Shown here in pieces: positions 1 through 11,821 of a DNA stretch of 64,000 nt. Within the stretch, counting starts at the first letter, position 1; each line of letters begins with the position of its first letter. The position numbers and the translations under genes were made by a program. The stretch comes from Trichoplax sp. H2 (taxonomy: Eukaryota > Placozoa > Uniplacotomia > Trichoplacea): positions 248,001 to 312,000 of the forward strand of contig NOWV01000076.1 of NCBI GenBank assembly GCA_003344405.1, written 5' to 3'. The notes beneath the pieces are model-generated. The model saw only the letters and a list, made by a program, of their open reading frames with translations, was not told where the DNA came from and did no database searches.

Positions 1-83
1 GAACAAGCTCTGATTCATGTCGTGTTACCTATGCATAAACTATCATCATGAGGTGATCATAATGAGAATCTTTTATCTCTTTA

Positions 84-997
84 CTAAATTTTAATTTTCT
101 TACCCTTAAATGATTCCACCGGTACATGAGTCACTAGAGTGTATAACTTGTTGGCAGCATCTTCGTCTTCGTTTCTTTTTCTTGATAAACAAACGCGTAC
201 TCTGAAGGGAACATTTCTAGTGTGATAAAGAAGTTCGACATTATCAGACTCTACTTTCCAAGAATGTTATCATGCCGAAAGAGCGTCTAATACTGCTAAG
301 AATATAATATCCAACTTCTAAATGAAGTACGTACCTAATGCCTTTACTCCAAATATGCTTGTTTAAACCAGAGTCAACTCGAACATCGGTAGTTCCCATG
401 GCTTTTATAGCAAATTTCTTAAGTTCTTTGATAGCACGGGGTGCTCGTTTCTTAAAACCTCTACATAATCCAAAATAATAAGCCCACTATCAATCAAGAT
501 GAAAGTATAAGCATGTATTCGCTGGTATACTCTGTCAAAATTGAAATTCTACTGTAGTAAGGATAGATTAGCTATTGATTTGAAACTTTCTTTTCACATG
601 ACAGTAAAGTGAAGATAGATAACGTATATGCACAAAGTTTTTCATTTAATATGGTCACGAATACGAGCTCAGCATTGTAAATTGTATCATAACAGTATAG
701 TCAATATACAGTTCTATGCTGTATATCACTCCATTACAGAGCAGTAGGGCAGAAATTGTATCGGAGACTTTCTCTATCTATAGCAAAATGGATTTATTCA
801 CGCAGTGGCAACATAGCACTATGTCAATCTATATAATACAGTTTAAGGAAGTCTTGTACTAGTTTTTTTCAGTTTATCGTTTTCCTATGTTGAATTGCTT
901 ACACTCCATGCAGGCGCTTATGCAAATGAACGGTATATTCCCTAGAAACGATTTCGTCAATGGCCGAACGGCTCTTCTTGTTGGCTTTTGGCGTCAT
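84..997 (-). CDS. RPL31: 60S ribosomal protein L31 (eL31), complete, 3 coding exons
   Basis: Structural protein of the large cytosolic ribosomal subunit near the peptide exit tunnel. Coding exons on the minus strand are 997-903, 460-335 and 216-84, with introns at 902-461 (442 bp) and 334-217 (118 bp). They sum to 354 nt, or 117 aa plus stop; human eL31 is about 125 aa. The N-terminal exon gives [20 protein letters not shown], the middle exon [12 protein letters not shown] and KHIWSKGIR, and the last exon [18 protein letters not shown] and [11 protein letters not shown]; all are hallmark eL31 blocks. Splice phases agree (GT|A for Val, AG|A for Arg). The start is the only in-frame ATG ahead of these blocks. 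The C-terminal tail ([10 protein letters not shown]) differs from vertebrates, which is common. The gene is head-to-head with the ceramidase gene, about 1.3 kb apart. Identity is near certain and exon edges are well supported. Confidence 0.96.
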
Positions 998-2324
998 AGA
1001 TACCTGTGATAGGAGAGGATCTTACGTTTAGATCGAGTTGTTATAATGTAAAACAGTAGATGGCAATAAATGGCGCGGATAACCGTGTGATAAAATGAAA
1101 ATGTTGTCCAACCTTTTTAAGATGGCCGACACGCTTCCAATAGAAAACAAGTACAGTAAGGGAAGATGGTGAGTTCTACAGCAGCACTTTATACTAAATT
1201 GATACAGGTTCCACGCAGGCCCATACACTGCGTACAGTATGCTATGAACTACAGTGTACAGTGTACAGTGTACAGTACAAAACACTTTAGTTTGTCGTGT
1301 TGTACTGTACTGTACTGTACAGTGTATTGTACAGCGTGTCGATCGATATTCCATTCCGATTTTTCAAAATGAAATAAAAGTGTCAAAAATTGATGGATTC
1401 TATTGAATATAATTTATTTATTAATCGCTAGACCTTCCTCTTTCTACGCGTATAAAATTTTCAGAATTTTGCTACAAAATTCTGAATAAAAGTAAGCACC
1501 GATTTTTCGAAAAAATGCTACGCGTTGTACAGTACACTGACAATTGTACAATGTACAGTACATGGACGACGTGATCCCATACATTCCATATTGCAATTTT
1601 TGCATCAATTTGTACAACATTAATCGCAAATGCTTGCTTTTAATATAGATGGATAGCTCTTGACTTAGTGGGTAACTTTCTACCATAGCAGACCTACGTA
1701 TATAAAAAGGCTTCATTACCATTGGTCTTTTCCAAGCGATTTACTTCTAGTTTTAACAATTTAAACATATCCAGGAAAGGATGACGTTAGACTGTACACT
1801 TGCGCAAGGTTACAGTACACAGCACAAGTGTGTAGAAATTCAATCCAGATTTTTAAAAAAATAATACGATCAACATTTGATCCATTTTATTTCAATTTTA
1901 TATCAATCAACATCATAATACATATCACGTTTTACAAGTTTTATTCGAAAATAATCGATAAAAACAGGCACTGATTTCTGTATAAAGAAATTCTACACAG
2001 TCGGTGTTTGCAACAATATTTTGACGAGATGGCCGAAAACGTCTGTCCGTCCAAGAGGGCTCAGTCCAGGTCGACTCTTCATAAGGTGAAGCTCATAACA
2101 GTTGTCACACTGGTACTGAGTGACACGTCTTCCTCTACAGTCTACAGTATGGCGCAATACTGTAGAGTCAGTATGGATTGTGTAGTCATAGTACTGTACA
2201 GTGTACACTCGGAATACAGACGGATGGAAGCTGCCGCCCCGCCTTCAAGTTTTACAAAATAAACAACAAATCTTCAATTTCTGCATTTTAGAAGCAAGGA
2301 AATTCGTCAATCGTTAAAATTGCA
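998..2324. repeat. Divergent intergenic region with TACTGTAC/GTACAGT palindromic arrays
   Basis: This 1.3-kb spacer separates the divergent RPL31 and ceramidase starts, so it should hold both promoters. It has dense runs of TGTACAGT and TACTGTAC: a GTACAGT ladder around 1250-1282, a TACTG ladder around 1300-1335, and more at 1525-1560, 1790-1825 and 2130-2215. At 2141-2166 a perfect inverted repeat has 10-bp arms (TCTACAGTAT / ATACTGTAGA) around a 6-bp loop. Open frames seen here are side effects of the repeat words and match no family I know. Confidence 0.75.
1001..1020 (-). promoter_or_regulatory. Pyrimidine tract just upstream of the RPL31 start: TOP motif or 5' UTR splice acceptor
   Basis: On the minus strand the sequence ATCCTCTCCTATCACAG sits 6 bases before the RPL31 ATG. 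A C-plus-pyrimidine run here resembles the 5' terminal oligopyrimidine (TOP) start of ribosomal protein mRNAs, which confers mTOR-dependent translation. The same stretch ending in CAG also fits a 3' splice site, so the true first exon could be non-coding and lie further upstream. The sequence alone does not decide between these. Confidence 0.4.
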
Positions 2325-5300
2325 ATGATGGCACTATTGCAACGCTTTTACCTCTTGCTAGTGTTCTTGGTAGTAATCGTATTAGCCAAGGATCAGGTAA
2401 ATTCATTGTAAAATTCAATCGATGGTTCTAGTTGTGCCGTACTCGTACAGTAGAGGTTTTGAAAGGAAACTTGTGAATAACGAAATTCGAATCAATTTGC
2501 CACCTACTGTATTTAGTCCATCAATTGCGATAGAATACGATTTACTGCGTACTAGATTAGTTGCTAGACTTATCAATCTATTGCAACTGGCAATTAATAA
2601 GTGCTAATGGAGTAGATCAATAATACTTCGATGTCATCATAAGTCAATCGACGGTATTTCTATCCATACTGGATTGAGTAAGAAATTAACCTTCAATACG
2701 CAAAGTTCTCTAAATTGCCCTTATTGAATTGTTACTAGTAATATGTAATTAATTACAATTAATACACTACTCGTTATCGATCCAGTATAATACGTATAAT
2801 ATCTGTAAACACATATGTAGAATAATTAAGAGAATAAGAACGTATAGATTCCTCGTGACTGTGAGTAGATTTCAAGTACTTTATTAAATACTAAATAAGA
2901 TGTTCTTATTTTATTAATTACCTAGTCACCATCATTAAATAATATCAACTTTCTGGGTAGTAGCGACTCATATATTACGTCTGATTTAACTTTTTTCCAT
3001 GACGACGAATAGTGAAGTTGATATTTTTATCGAGCCAATCAAACAGACTTATCATAAGCATGCAGACATAACACGATATGGAATAGTTACCTCTATAATT
3101 ATAATTATATTTACGTCTATTGATCACTAGCCTAATTCTATAATGGAATAGATTCTAATATACAAAGATTGATATTATGAGCATAGTGTGTACCACTACC
3201 TGTGCCGTAATAGCTGAATTTTTTCTGCTTTGTTATAACACTATACACTACAGTACAATAACTTGTACTTATATAGTTGTAGCGCCAGCTAGTTAGGAAG
3301 CTTAATATTTTGCCTAATGTACAATTTAGGTAAATGGAGATGTGTGGGAATCATGTGAAACTTCTGCTTACCCTCCTGATAAGAAGTTAGGATAAGAATG
3401 ATTAACATTGACGATGTTGCTATTGCATAATTTATAATTAATACATACAACGTCAGTTACGGTACTCAATCTTTGTCACAGTCCAGATAACTTAAAAAAT
3501 AAATATTTCTCCGTATCTGTACTATTTCTCTACTCCCGCTACATAGAGACAAGATCGAATGGTACCCTGTGAATTTAGATAGTGCACCACAAGAGAGATG
3601 GATGCAACTGGCTTCTAAAAAGAAACATGAGGTGACTGAACTCACGTAATCTAAATTTAATAGTAAAACCGAGAAACTATCGCCATCGTTTAATAGTAAG
3701 ATCGCTGAGTCATACCTACACTATTCACTTCTGGCTTAACCTAGACAACCTTATTCATACTGTTTTAGAGCTAAATATGATCTTGCTTTACTTCTTGAAC
3801 CTAATTTACGTTAGTCACATAAAACGCAGTCAGCTTGTAATAGAGTATACCTATTTTGTAGCTAAAATGGTTGTACAGTTATTATCATATTTCAATTAAT
3901 TTTCTTTTATCATTGTGTAGTTGGCCGGAATGATTGGTGTCGTAAAGAATTTTACTCGAATCTTCTTCAAGAATCTCCTTGTTGACTGGGTGGACAAAGA
4001 TTGGGTATAAGATATTCTTAACTACTCAACTTATACTATATATTATAGGCTGAGTGGTTCGTGTCATAATACAATTTGATAAAGTCGAGATTGTAACCAA
4101 TGTCTGGCTTTGTTTGCTATTCATGAAAAGCATGTATTTATTGGATATTACAGGTTTTATTTCCTTAACTTATAGTTATAGTTAATGAAAACATTTTTAA
4201 TGCTACACAATTTATATATACGCGTATACTAGAATTTGCTTATATCATAATTTCATCATCTATGCTATGCCTACTTATTTCGATATCCATGCTAAGCTTT
4301 CATGATAAAAATAAACTCTAATGAATTAGATATCGATGTTTATTATCATACAATTAGGGTGCGTTAGCAGACAAAATCCCTAAACCTTATTCTGATGAAA
4401 TTAAAGGAATCGCTAAAGCTGCAAATATTCCATTAGGTAAATTAATACTTAATTTATTTATAACTGATCCACTGGCGCAGTTAGCCCATAAGGCTACGAG
4501 TAATTGCTAAATTTTAATATGATACGGATAGAAATGACGTTATTTCCTTTCTACTATAGGAGAAATAGTCCTTTATAATATCTTTTACGAAATATTTAGT
4601 GTTTGTACATCCGTTGTTGCCCAGGACAAGAATGGTATAGTAAGATAGCAAGATGATGTCAATTCGCTTATATTTTGTTACTTTAATACTTTTTACTCAC
4701 GTAAGCTTGTCTTCCATAAAGGTAAAATATATCATGCCAGGAATTTGGACTTTGGGCTCTTTCTTGGGTGAGTGATTTATTATCCCAGTTTATAAAGCAA
4801 GTATTCATATTTTATCGAAATTATAACTTTTATTTTTATGTCATAATACTATAGGTGGGACTTTAAAAGAGATACTTGGCTACTTACAGAATATCTTCGG
4901 CCTTTAGTCGTTAACGTTGACTATCAGGTAAATTTCTAAGCATTTCATCACTATGCTGGATAGGAACTTGTAAATTCTAAACAAACAAAGTATACGTTGA
5001 TATATTCTTTACAATACCTTGCCTGACCTTCTACGTTCATGCCTTTTAAATAAATTAGCGAAATGGTAAAACTGTCTACAAATCAGTAAGTTTTGTCGGA
5101 TACGTAGGAGTACTTACTGGAATTAAGCCTGGAGTAGCCTCTGTTACTATCAACGAAAGGTTCATAAGCGACGGCGGTTACATCGGTATTTGCTCGTATC
5201 TTTTCACTTTAAAGTCAAAGTAACTCTGAACGTAAATATCTTACCTTTATCATAAAATTAATTTTAGGTCTAATTGAATGGGTACTTGGACTGAATGATG

Positions 5301-6652
5301 CTAAGTTTATGAGCCTATTGCTGAGGGATACACTAGATAAAGCTAGCAGGTTGCGATGCGAATAGTTGATATCGTTAAATCATTTCATTGTATGTTACCT
5401 TTATGATCTGTTAACTCATCTCTCTACAATATCGTTACTATTAATTACAATACTCTTTCTTAGTTATCAGGACGCTGTCAACGTATTAGTTGAGCCACAA
5501 TTAATTGCGCCCGCTTATTTTATTGTTGCCGGTACGAAATCAGGAGAGGTATTGATTAGTGTTGTTATCAAATTACAAAATTAAGTTCAAAATTCGTTAA
5601 CACGCTGTTTACACTTGTTTTATATTCATAGGGATGTGTTATTACCAGATCCAGAGAGAAAACTGATAATATAATGAGGTAGATATTCAAGCTGTAGTGT
5701 CTTTTACTTTATATTATATATACGCGTAAAATACATTTTTCTAGCAGCTTCATATCTATAGCGATAAAATACCACAATGTAAATATTGCAATTTACAGTA
5801 AAAGAAATCAAATTAATTACTGATCGCGTCAGCAAATAGAAATTACCATTCAATCAAATCTTTCGATCATAAGTTTGTCTGAATTATTAAACTGTTATTA
5901 GTCTTCTTACCTATTTTACTTTCGTTGATATCTTTTTCTAGCTTAAACATCACTTCAAATGTATGGTACGTCGTGGAAACAAATTATGATAACTGGAATA
6001 AGCCGCCAGTCACCGACGACCGAAGGACACCGGTAAACCTATTATAATATTGAGTGTAAAGTTTTGTACAATATTTTATTTTATACGCATTCAACTCTAT
6101 TAGTAAACTGATAAACTGTACACTGTAACTTACGAAAATAATACGCGAATTTTTTAACAAAAAATGCTAATTATATATTTTAGGCTAAAGCTTGTCTGAA
6201 CAAAGTTACACAACAGGTTTGTTCTTAGTTTATAAAAAGCTTATCTAAAGTCTTGGATGTATAACCTTCTATTACGTTAGGTCTCTTCTGTACTTTTACT
6301 GCAATAATGTAATAAGCAACTTGCCAGTTTTACTATTAGTTTATTCGATATTAAAATGTATCCCTTATTGAATGCAATCGCTTTTTGCGAATTCACAGCA
6401 TATCTCATTACCTAACATCTATAACGTACTATCAACGAAACCAGTCCGCAATAAGGTAAGTCCTTTCAATCTTTAACTTCATATTTTCTAAATTGTAACT
6501 TCTTACGCTGACCGATCTAATGTTATTTTATGCGATCTTGCGTATTATGTATTGATAAATAGTTAACCACTTATACCGCCTTAATGGAACCCTCAACTGG
6601 CCATTTAGAATCTTACAGGCGTTATTGTGCGGATCCTTGTCCGTTAATGTAG
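2325..6652 (+). CDS. ASAH1: Acid ceramidase / NAAA-family lysosomal N-acyl amidase, complete, 16 exons
   Basis: Lysosomal hydrolase that cleaves ceramide to sphingosine and fatty acid. Exons: 2325-2396, 3330-3385, 3547-3631, 3921-4004, 4358-4436, 4560-4634, 4722-4767, 4855-4927, 5059-5185, 5268-5349, 5464-5548, 5632-5678, 5942-6032, 6184-6216, 6399-6455, 6563-6652; 1182 nt, 393 aa, close to human ASAH1 (about 395). Residues 1-24 form a signal peptide with a hydrophobic run [12 protein letters not shown]. The autoprocessing/nucleophile cysteine of this Ntn hydrolase is Cys141 in [13 protein letters not shown]. Other family blocks are [54 protein letters not shown] and the C-terminal cysteine pair YCADPCPLM. 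Exon 10 joins exon 11 at the acceptor 5461-5463 (AG|T, Ser), since the next acceptor breaks the frame. It matches ceramidase more closely than NAAA by eye, but substrate cannot be proved from sequence. Confidence 0.93.
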
Positions 6653-7552
6653 TAACGATGTTACTGCAGTGAACATTTTTAGGCTAGCTAAAGGATACAT
6701 CAATCGCTTTTACTGTGCGCAATTAATTAATTAATTAATTAATTACTGCGTCTGAGATTCTAGGGATCGTGTTGATTCAATTAATGAACATTTTTCTAAT
6801 CGATGGCAAGTTTAATCTTATATAGGACTCCTTTTATAGTATTATTTTATTGGATTTAGTTATTTCTTCTTGTTTATAAGAACGGTAGAGGCGGCAATCA
6901 ATCTTACGCCTAAATTTTCTATAGTCTTATGGCGTCATGAAGTTATAAGACATTCCAATATAATACATTAATACACCAAACAGTTAGAGACTACCGCAAT
7001 GACATATCATTTAAATGTTAAAATCACTTAATTAGATGCAATCTTTTAGATTTCCAAATGTTCAACATGGTAAGCAAAATTATTCCAAATTCAATCTTCA
7101 AAACCGATATCAAGACGTTAATAAATTTACATTTATTTTGGACATCATACTAGTAATTCTATTGTACATTTCGGCTTTCTGCCATACATTTTCAGGCACC
7201 CATTTTTACCACAAATCCGTCACTGTCTGTTGACAAGCACACCATTGTCCATTCAAGTTGAATTTCTTCATCTCGACAACTCAAACTGACGTACTATCAA
7301 TGATTGGTTTACAAATAATACAGTAGAATGACACTATTAACAAACTTTTACATCGTTGCGTTACACAAATGATTACATAATACTATGAGAGACAATATCG
7401 GTAAATACTGTGATAAGAATGATTGTATTTACCATTTAATAAAGTATATAAAGCAGTTTGAGGACAATATGGTATAGTAGAACATTTGCGCCATTTTTAG
7501 TAATTTTTAGTGCTTGGCACAACGATTGCAAAAAATGGTAGACAAACAATGC
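6653..7552. other. Convergent 3' intergenic region, ceramidase / JADE
   Basis: AT-rich spacer between two convergent stop codons. It includes a short (TTAA)n microsatellite at about 6721-6745. I see no coding family, and the small open frames are chance. Confidence 0.6.
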
Positions 7553-10500
7553 TCATTTTACGAAGATGCGTCGATAAAAGCTTGGCATAAAGTCTTTTCC
7601 AGAATAACTAGTAGAAATGTTTGCTTTATTATTACAATCGGTTAATTCTCGGTTGCGAAGGACTCGCGATTCTAATGAGTCACTTTCCGGTGGAGTACGC
7701 TTTAAAATTCCATTCTCGGATTCTGAATTCGTATGCGACACACTTTTTTCGCCATGAATGCATAAGGTCCCATCTTCGTCACTTTTAGGATCGTTATCAA
7801 CTAATTCATTTTCGAAATCTTCCTGATGACTATTGGAAGCGTTACAACTGACAGCACTACCTTCTTCTTTTGCATCTCTACTAATAACAGTGACAGGTGA
7901 AGAATCTAGATAACTTACATCATCATATCTTACTGAGCTCTTGAAGCGATGAGGTGAATAATTTGCAAAGTTTTCCTTCTTGCAAGAATTAATTTTTGAA
8001 GCCTGATTGTGAAATAATGCATCATAATTCGAATGCTTCCTAGAAACTTTGATATTATTTACAAGATCGATAAGATTGCCCAAGTATGGAGTATTATTTG
8101 AGGGAAAAGTTGCAAAGGTATAGAAAAAGTCTTCCGCTTTCCGAGAGATTTCAAAATTATTTCGTACATCCGTTAACCAAGTCTGTTCGGCATCAGTTAA
8201 AGGAACATTACCATTAAATATGATACTTAGTCGTTTAATAGTAATTTCATTTTGAATTTTGATTAACTCTCGTCTTAATTTCTCTCTCTTTATAACCATA
8301 TAACAGAGATTTCGAACCTGCAAAACGAACGCATTCATTATAATTATTCTATTGCAAAATATCCCTTCTAAATCATACAGTATAAAGCATACTTTTTCCA
8401 TGTCTTGGCGTACTCGTAGCATGAAGTCGGCTTGTTGTTCTGGATTATCAATAACCTAATGAGTGTAATTATAAGCTTTAATACCTTAGCTAAAAAAGTT
8501 CGCTTCAATTATATACATGCAAAGCAATATAGACCTCTTCTTCGTCCGTATCTTCTGGTTTAGGCACCAACGGTAAATTATCTAAAGTCTAGGGTGGTGT
8601 TAATAACAACTAGTATTAATTACAACAATGATAACCTTAAGCCCTACAGTGCAGTACATAATAATTGAGTTGCATTGCGAGGATAACCTTTCGTTTCATG
8701 GTCCAGTATGCATGGATGGCAAAAGCTAGGTCATCGTCTTCAATAACTTCACGTATATCAACAGGTGTAACATACTGATAAAATTCTTCTCGAATCTTCT
8801 TTAATCTAATAAATAGCGCTTAGAGTTGAAATATTCGGCATTGACTGCTATTCTTTGCATTGATAAAGTGAATTACCTTTGATCACGATCAGATATTGGG
8901 CAAATTGTCTCAGCATCGTCATTTTCGTTATATTGATCAGCATGACGACTACAATAACACTATAAATACAGTTAAATTGTGGAATTTAGTTAAAAAGTTT
9001 AAATTTAAAAAATCTATTTCAATTTCAACACACTATATGCTTTACGCCTCCCGGAGCAAAATCATCTAAACGTGCGACCATGACTAATCCTTTCTTAATA
9101 GCACATGTGACATGAAATGAGACTGTACATGATGGAACCTAAGGAATTCAGAAGTGTTAATCTGATTTAATATAGTGTAAATTTTAGTTAGCAAAGTTGG
9201 AATATATTGCAGATCCTTCCTTACAGAACACTGAATGCAGGCCCCATATTTTTCTTGGCATAAACAGCAAAGCAGAGTCCACCTACTAGCCTACGTCAAG
9301 TATAAGAAATTCATTCACTACTCGATCTTAACATTTACTCAATTAACGACAAATAAATTTATTTCTACCGCTTACTGGAATACGATTTACTCTGGTAATG
9401 GGCTGCATTTTCTCAGGATTGCCCATCCGTGTCTCTGGAATCCAGAGAGCACAACTGACATGACCCCAACGTGATCCATCCCTAAGATAAATACGGCTTC
9501 TCTTTCAATGATAGTAAAGGTAATCTAGTATATTGCAATAGTTAGACCTACTGTGTTTTTTTCATAGCGCCACTTTTATGTGGACAAAATATACACGATG
9601 GTAACCGAATGCCAAGGCGACAAGGTTCGCAATACCAATTACCATCAGGTATAACAGTAATACCATAACAAGCCTAATTTTACGTGTAATGAATGATAAA
9701 ATACACACATGAAAGAAGACATAGGAGAAGTACTTGGATACTATTGAGTGGCTAAATACTGTAGAACGGCGATCATTGACGAAAATATTACTGACACAAT
9801 ACCTGATGAACACACACATTGCAACGATCGCAAAATACCATTTCATTGCCTTCTTCGCTGAAAGGCTATTCAAATGGCATAAAGGCAACAAAATTAAAAT
9901 GCAACATGATAAAAATCTTCCCCATAAAAAACAAATGAACTATTTTGGCCATATAAAACCAACTAACCGACTGACAAACGTCGCAAGGAATGTCATCGTC
10001 GTATTCTATTCCGAGCTTTTCCGACTCCACTAACACATTCATTTTTTCATGGCACTACAGAAAGTTAAGTTTCTCAGATATGAACCATTTTGTAACTTAA
10101 AGTTATTATGACAACATGATTGCCTTATGCTCCAGCGCGTAAATGGACTTTTCTAACATCTCTTCCGTTACTTTCTTACTATCTGCAAGTACAGAATTAT
10201 AACAGCACCACCGTAAGAGTGAAAGAAGGAAAGTCTTTTAAATTTTTATATTACTAGTTGAAATATGGCAATCAAATTAAAAACCTGATTTTACTCTTCT
10301 TTCATTCATTAACTGAAGCCATGCTATATCTGTTTCGTCTAGATCATATTGGCGTTGCTTGGCAATGCAATCTTTTTGATCAGCTATATAGCTTCGAGAC
10401 CTAAAGCCAAGAAATAAAAATTTAGTACCATTTTATCAAATTATCTTTCTTGTTGAGTATATTTACCTATAGAATCGTTTACGCGTTGCTTCAACGGTGT

Positions 10501-11821
10501 GAGTCTCTCTAATGAGTAATCATAGTTTAAAATATAGTTAGCTCAACGTTATTAATAACTATAACATTTTTGGTCATACAGTAGATAGCAAACCTAAAAG
10601 TTGGCTCCGATAGCGATTGAGGATTTACTGGTACCTACATTGCATACATTACAAAGAGTAATACATGTGATTACTACAGTATGCGAAAAGTTACTTAATT
10701 GAATGCCTTTAACGTACTTGAACTCCTTTTTCCCATTCTTGCTTCCACGTATCTGTTATTGTTATGTAGCGCCCAGGAGGCAACGGTTGCGAATCAGGCA
10801 GTTTCATTGCACTGATCAAATCTTTCCTAAAAAGCTAAGGAAAAATAGAACTAAGCTTAGGCAATGATAGCCGATGGACACTTTCAAAAATAGATAGTTA
10901 TCCCTTATGACTAATGTATTATAAAATTGGAGAGTAACGCACATAAATAGATTTATAATTTTAGTTAACAACGATATTGTTCACACATTTTAGTTAGACT
11001 TTAGATCAATAATTATTACCTCTGCGGGTTTAGAGTCAGATGCAAAGTTTATACTAGGTCGTTCAAAGATTTCTGCTTGTTCATATTCGGTATCTTTAAC
11101 AATATTTTTAAATCATTCAATTCAACTCGATCTTTATACAAGATCAAAATTGGCATACAATTCAATGTGTGCCTACTCTGCTACATAGTTACATACATAC
11201 ATGGAGCACTGAAGCAATTGGTCAGTAAAAAAAACAGTGAAGTACATCCATTCAATGACTAGATAGCTTACTGCTTGACATATGCCTTGGATATTACCAG
11301 TAATGTGTTGTATTAATTTAAGGTATATATTACAGTACAAATGTATCAATGAATATTATTTTAAATGTTTGAAAATGGCATTACCACACTGAGTCTTAGA
11401 AAGGTTGCTATCACATCCTGTCGATCTAGAAATACAAAAAAACAGAACAGAATTATGACACAATATTGTGAAATTGGACCTTTAATAAGTTCACAACTAC
11501 TGTATTAATTCCATAAGAGTAGCGAATCACAATTAATACAGCTTAAGCTCCAACCTCGTAAAGTAATAAAACATCATCGTTTACTAGAGTAGAAGCGATC
11601 ATTTTACTACCGTAGAAGTATGCATAATTTTGTCATGCTCAACCGCTGTATGACACCAATTTATTGATAATAAATACTAAGAACTCACAGTGTATGACAT
11701 CAAGAGAAGCTAGAAAGAAAGAAATAGCTAACAACAGGCTGAATTGATCCCATCACTCACCGTACATTCTCTTCGCAACTACTAAGTCTACTGCTCCTTC
11801 TCAATGTTCTGGAAGCTTCAG
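7553..11821 (-). CDS. JADE: JADE-family PHD-finger protein (HBO1 acetyltransferase scaffold); first exon not located
   Basis: Nuclear scaffold that directs HBO1/KAT7 to histone H4/H3. Minus-strand exons: 11821-11761, 11425-11385, 11072-11020, 10834-10718, 10634-10594, 10508-10467, 10400-10285, 10182-10124, 10054-9968, 9865-9803, 9673-9552, 9481-9376, 9290-9225, 9138-9046, 8959-8877, 8805-8688, 8588-8535, 8455-8393, 8317-7553; 716 or more codons. In order: Ser/Arg-rich start; EPL1-like block [12 protein letters not shown] ... [30 protein letters not shown]1 ([26 protein letters not shown]); C2HC knuckle and extended PHD2 ([41 protein letters not shown]); helical block [27 protein letters not shown]; then a 255-codon disordered C-terminal exon. 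The intron before 10054 has a GC donor. The exon at 11821 starts inside a codon, so at least one upstream exon with the ATG is missing. Confidence 0.92.

Noticed and set aside
217-902. Possible intronic snoRNA in RPL31 introns
   Set aside because: Ribosomal protein introns often host snoRNAs. I found only an off-consensus C-like box and a CTGA in the 118-bp intron, too close together and with no terminal stem; nothing convincing in the 442-bp intron.
1028-2262. Open frames on both strands in the RPL31/ceramidase spacer
   Set aside because: Both strands are open over the same low-complexity GTACAGT ladders (Cys/Thr/Val/Tyr-rich), as expected from the repeat word.
8318-8392. A continuous JADE frame through 8318-8392
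   Set aside because: The frame is open, but GT...AG borders and the conserved RQDxExVRNLCYM block show that this stretch is a 75-bp intron that happens to lack stops.
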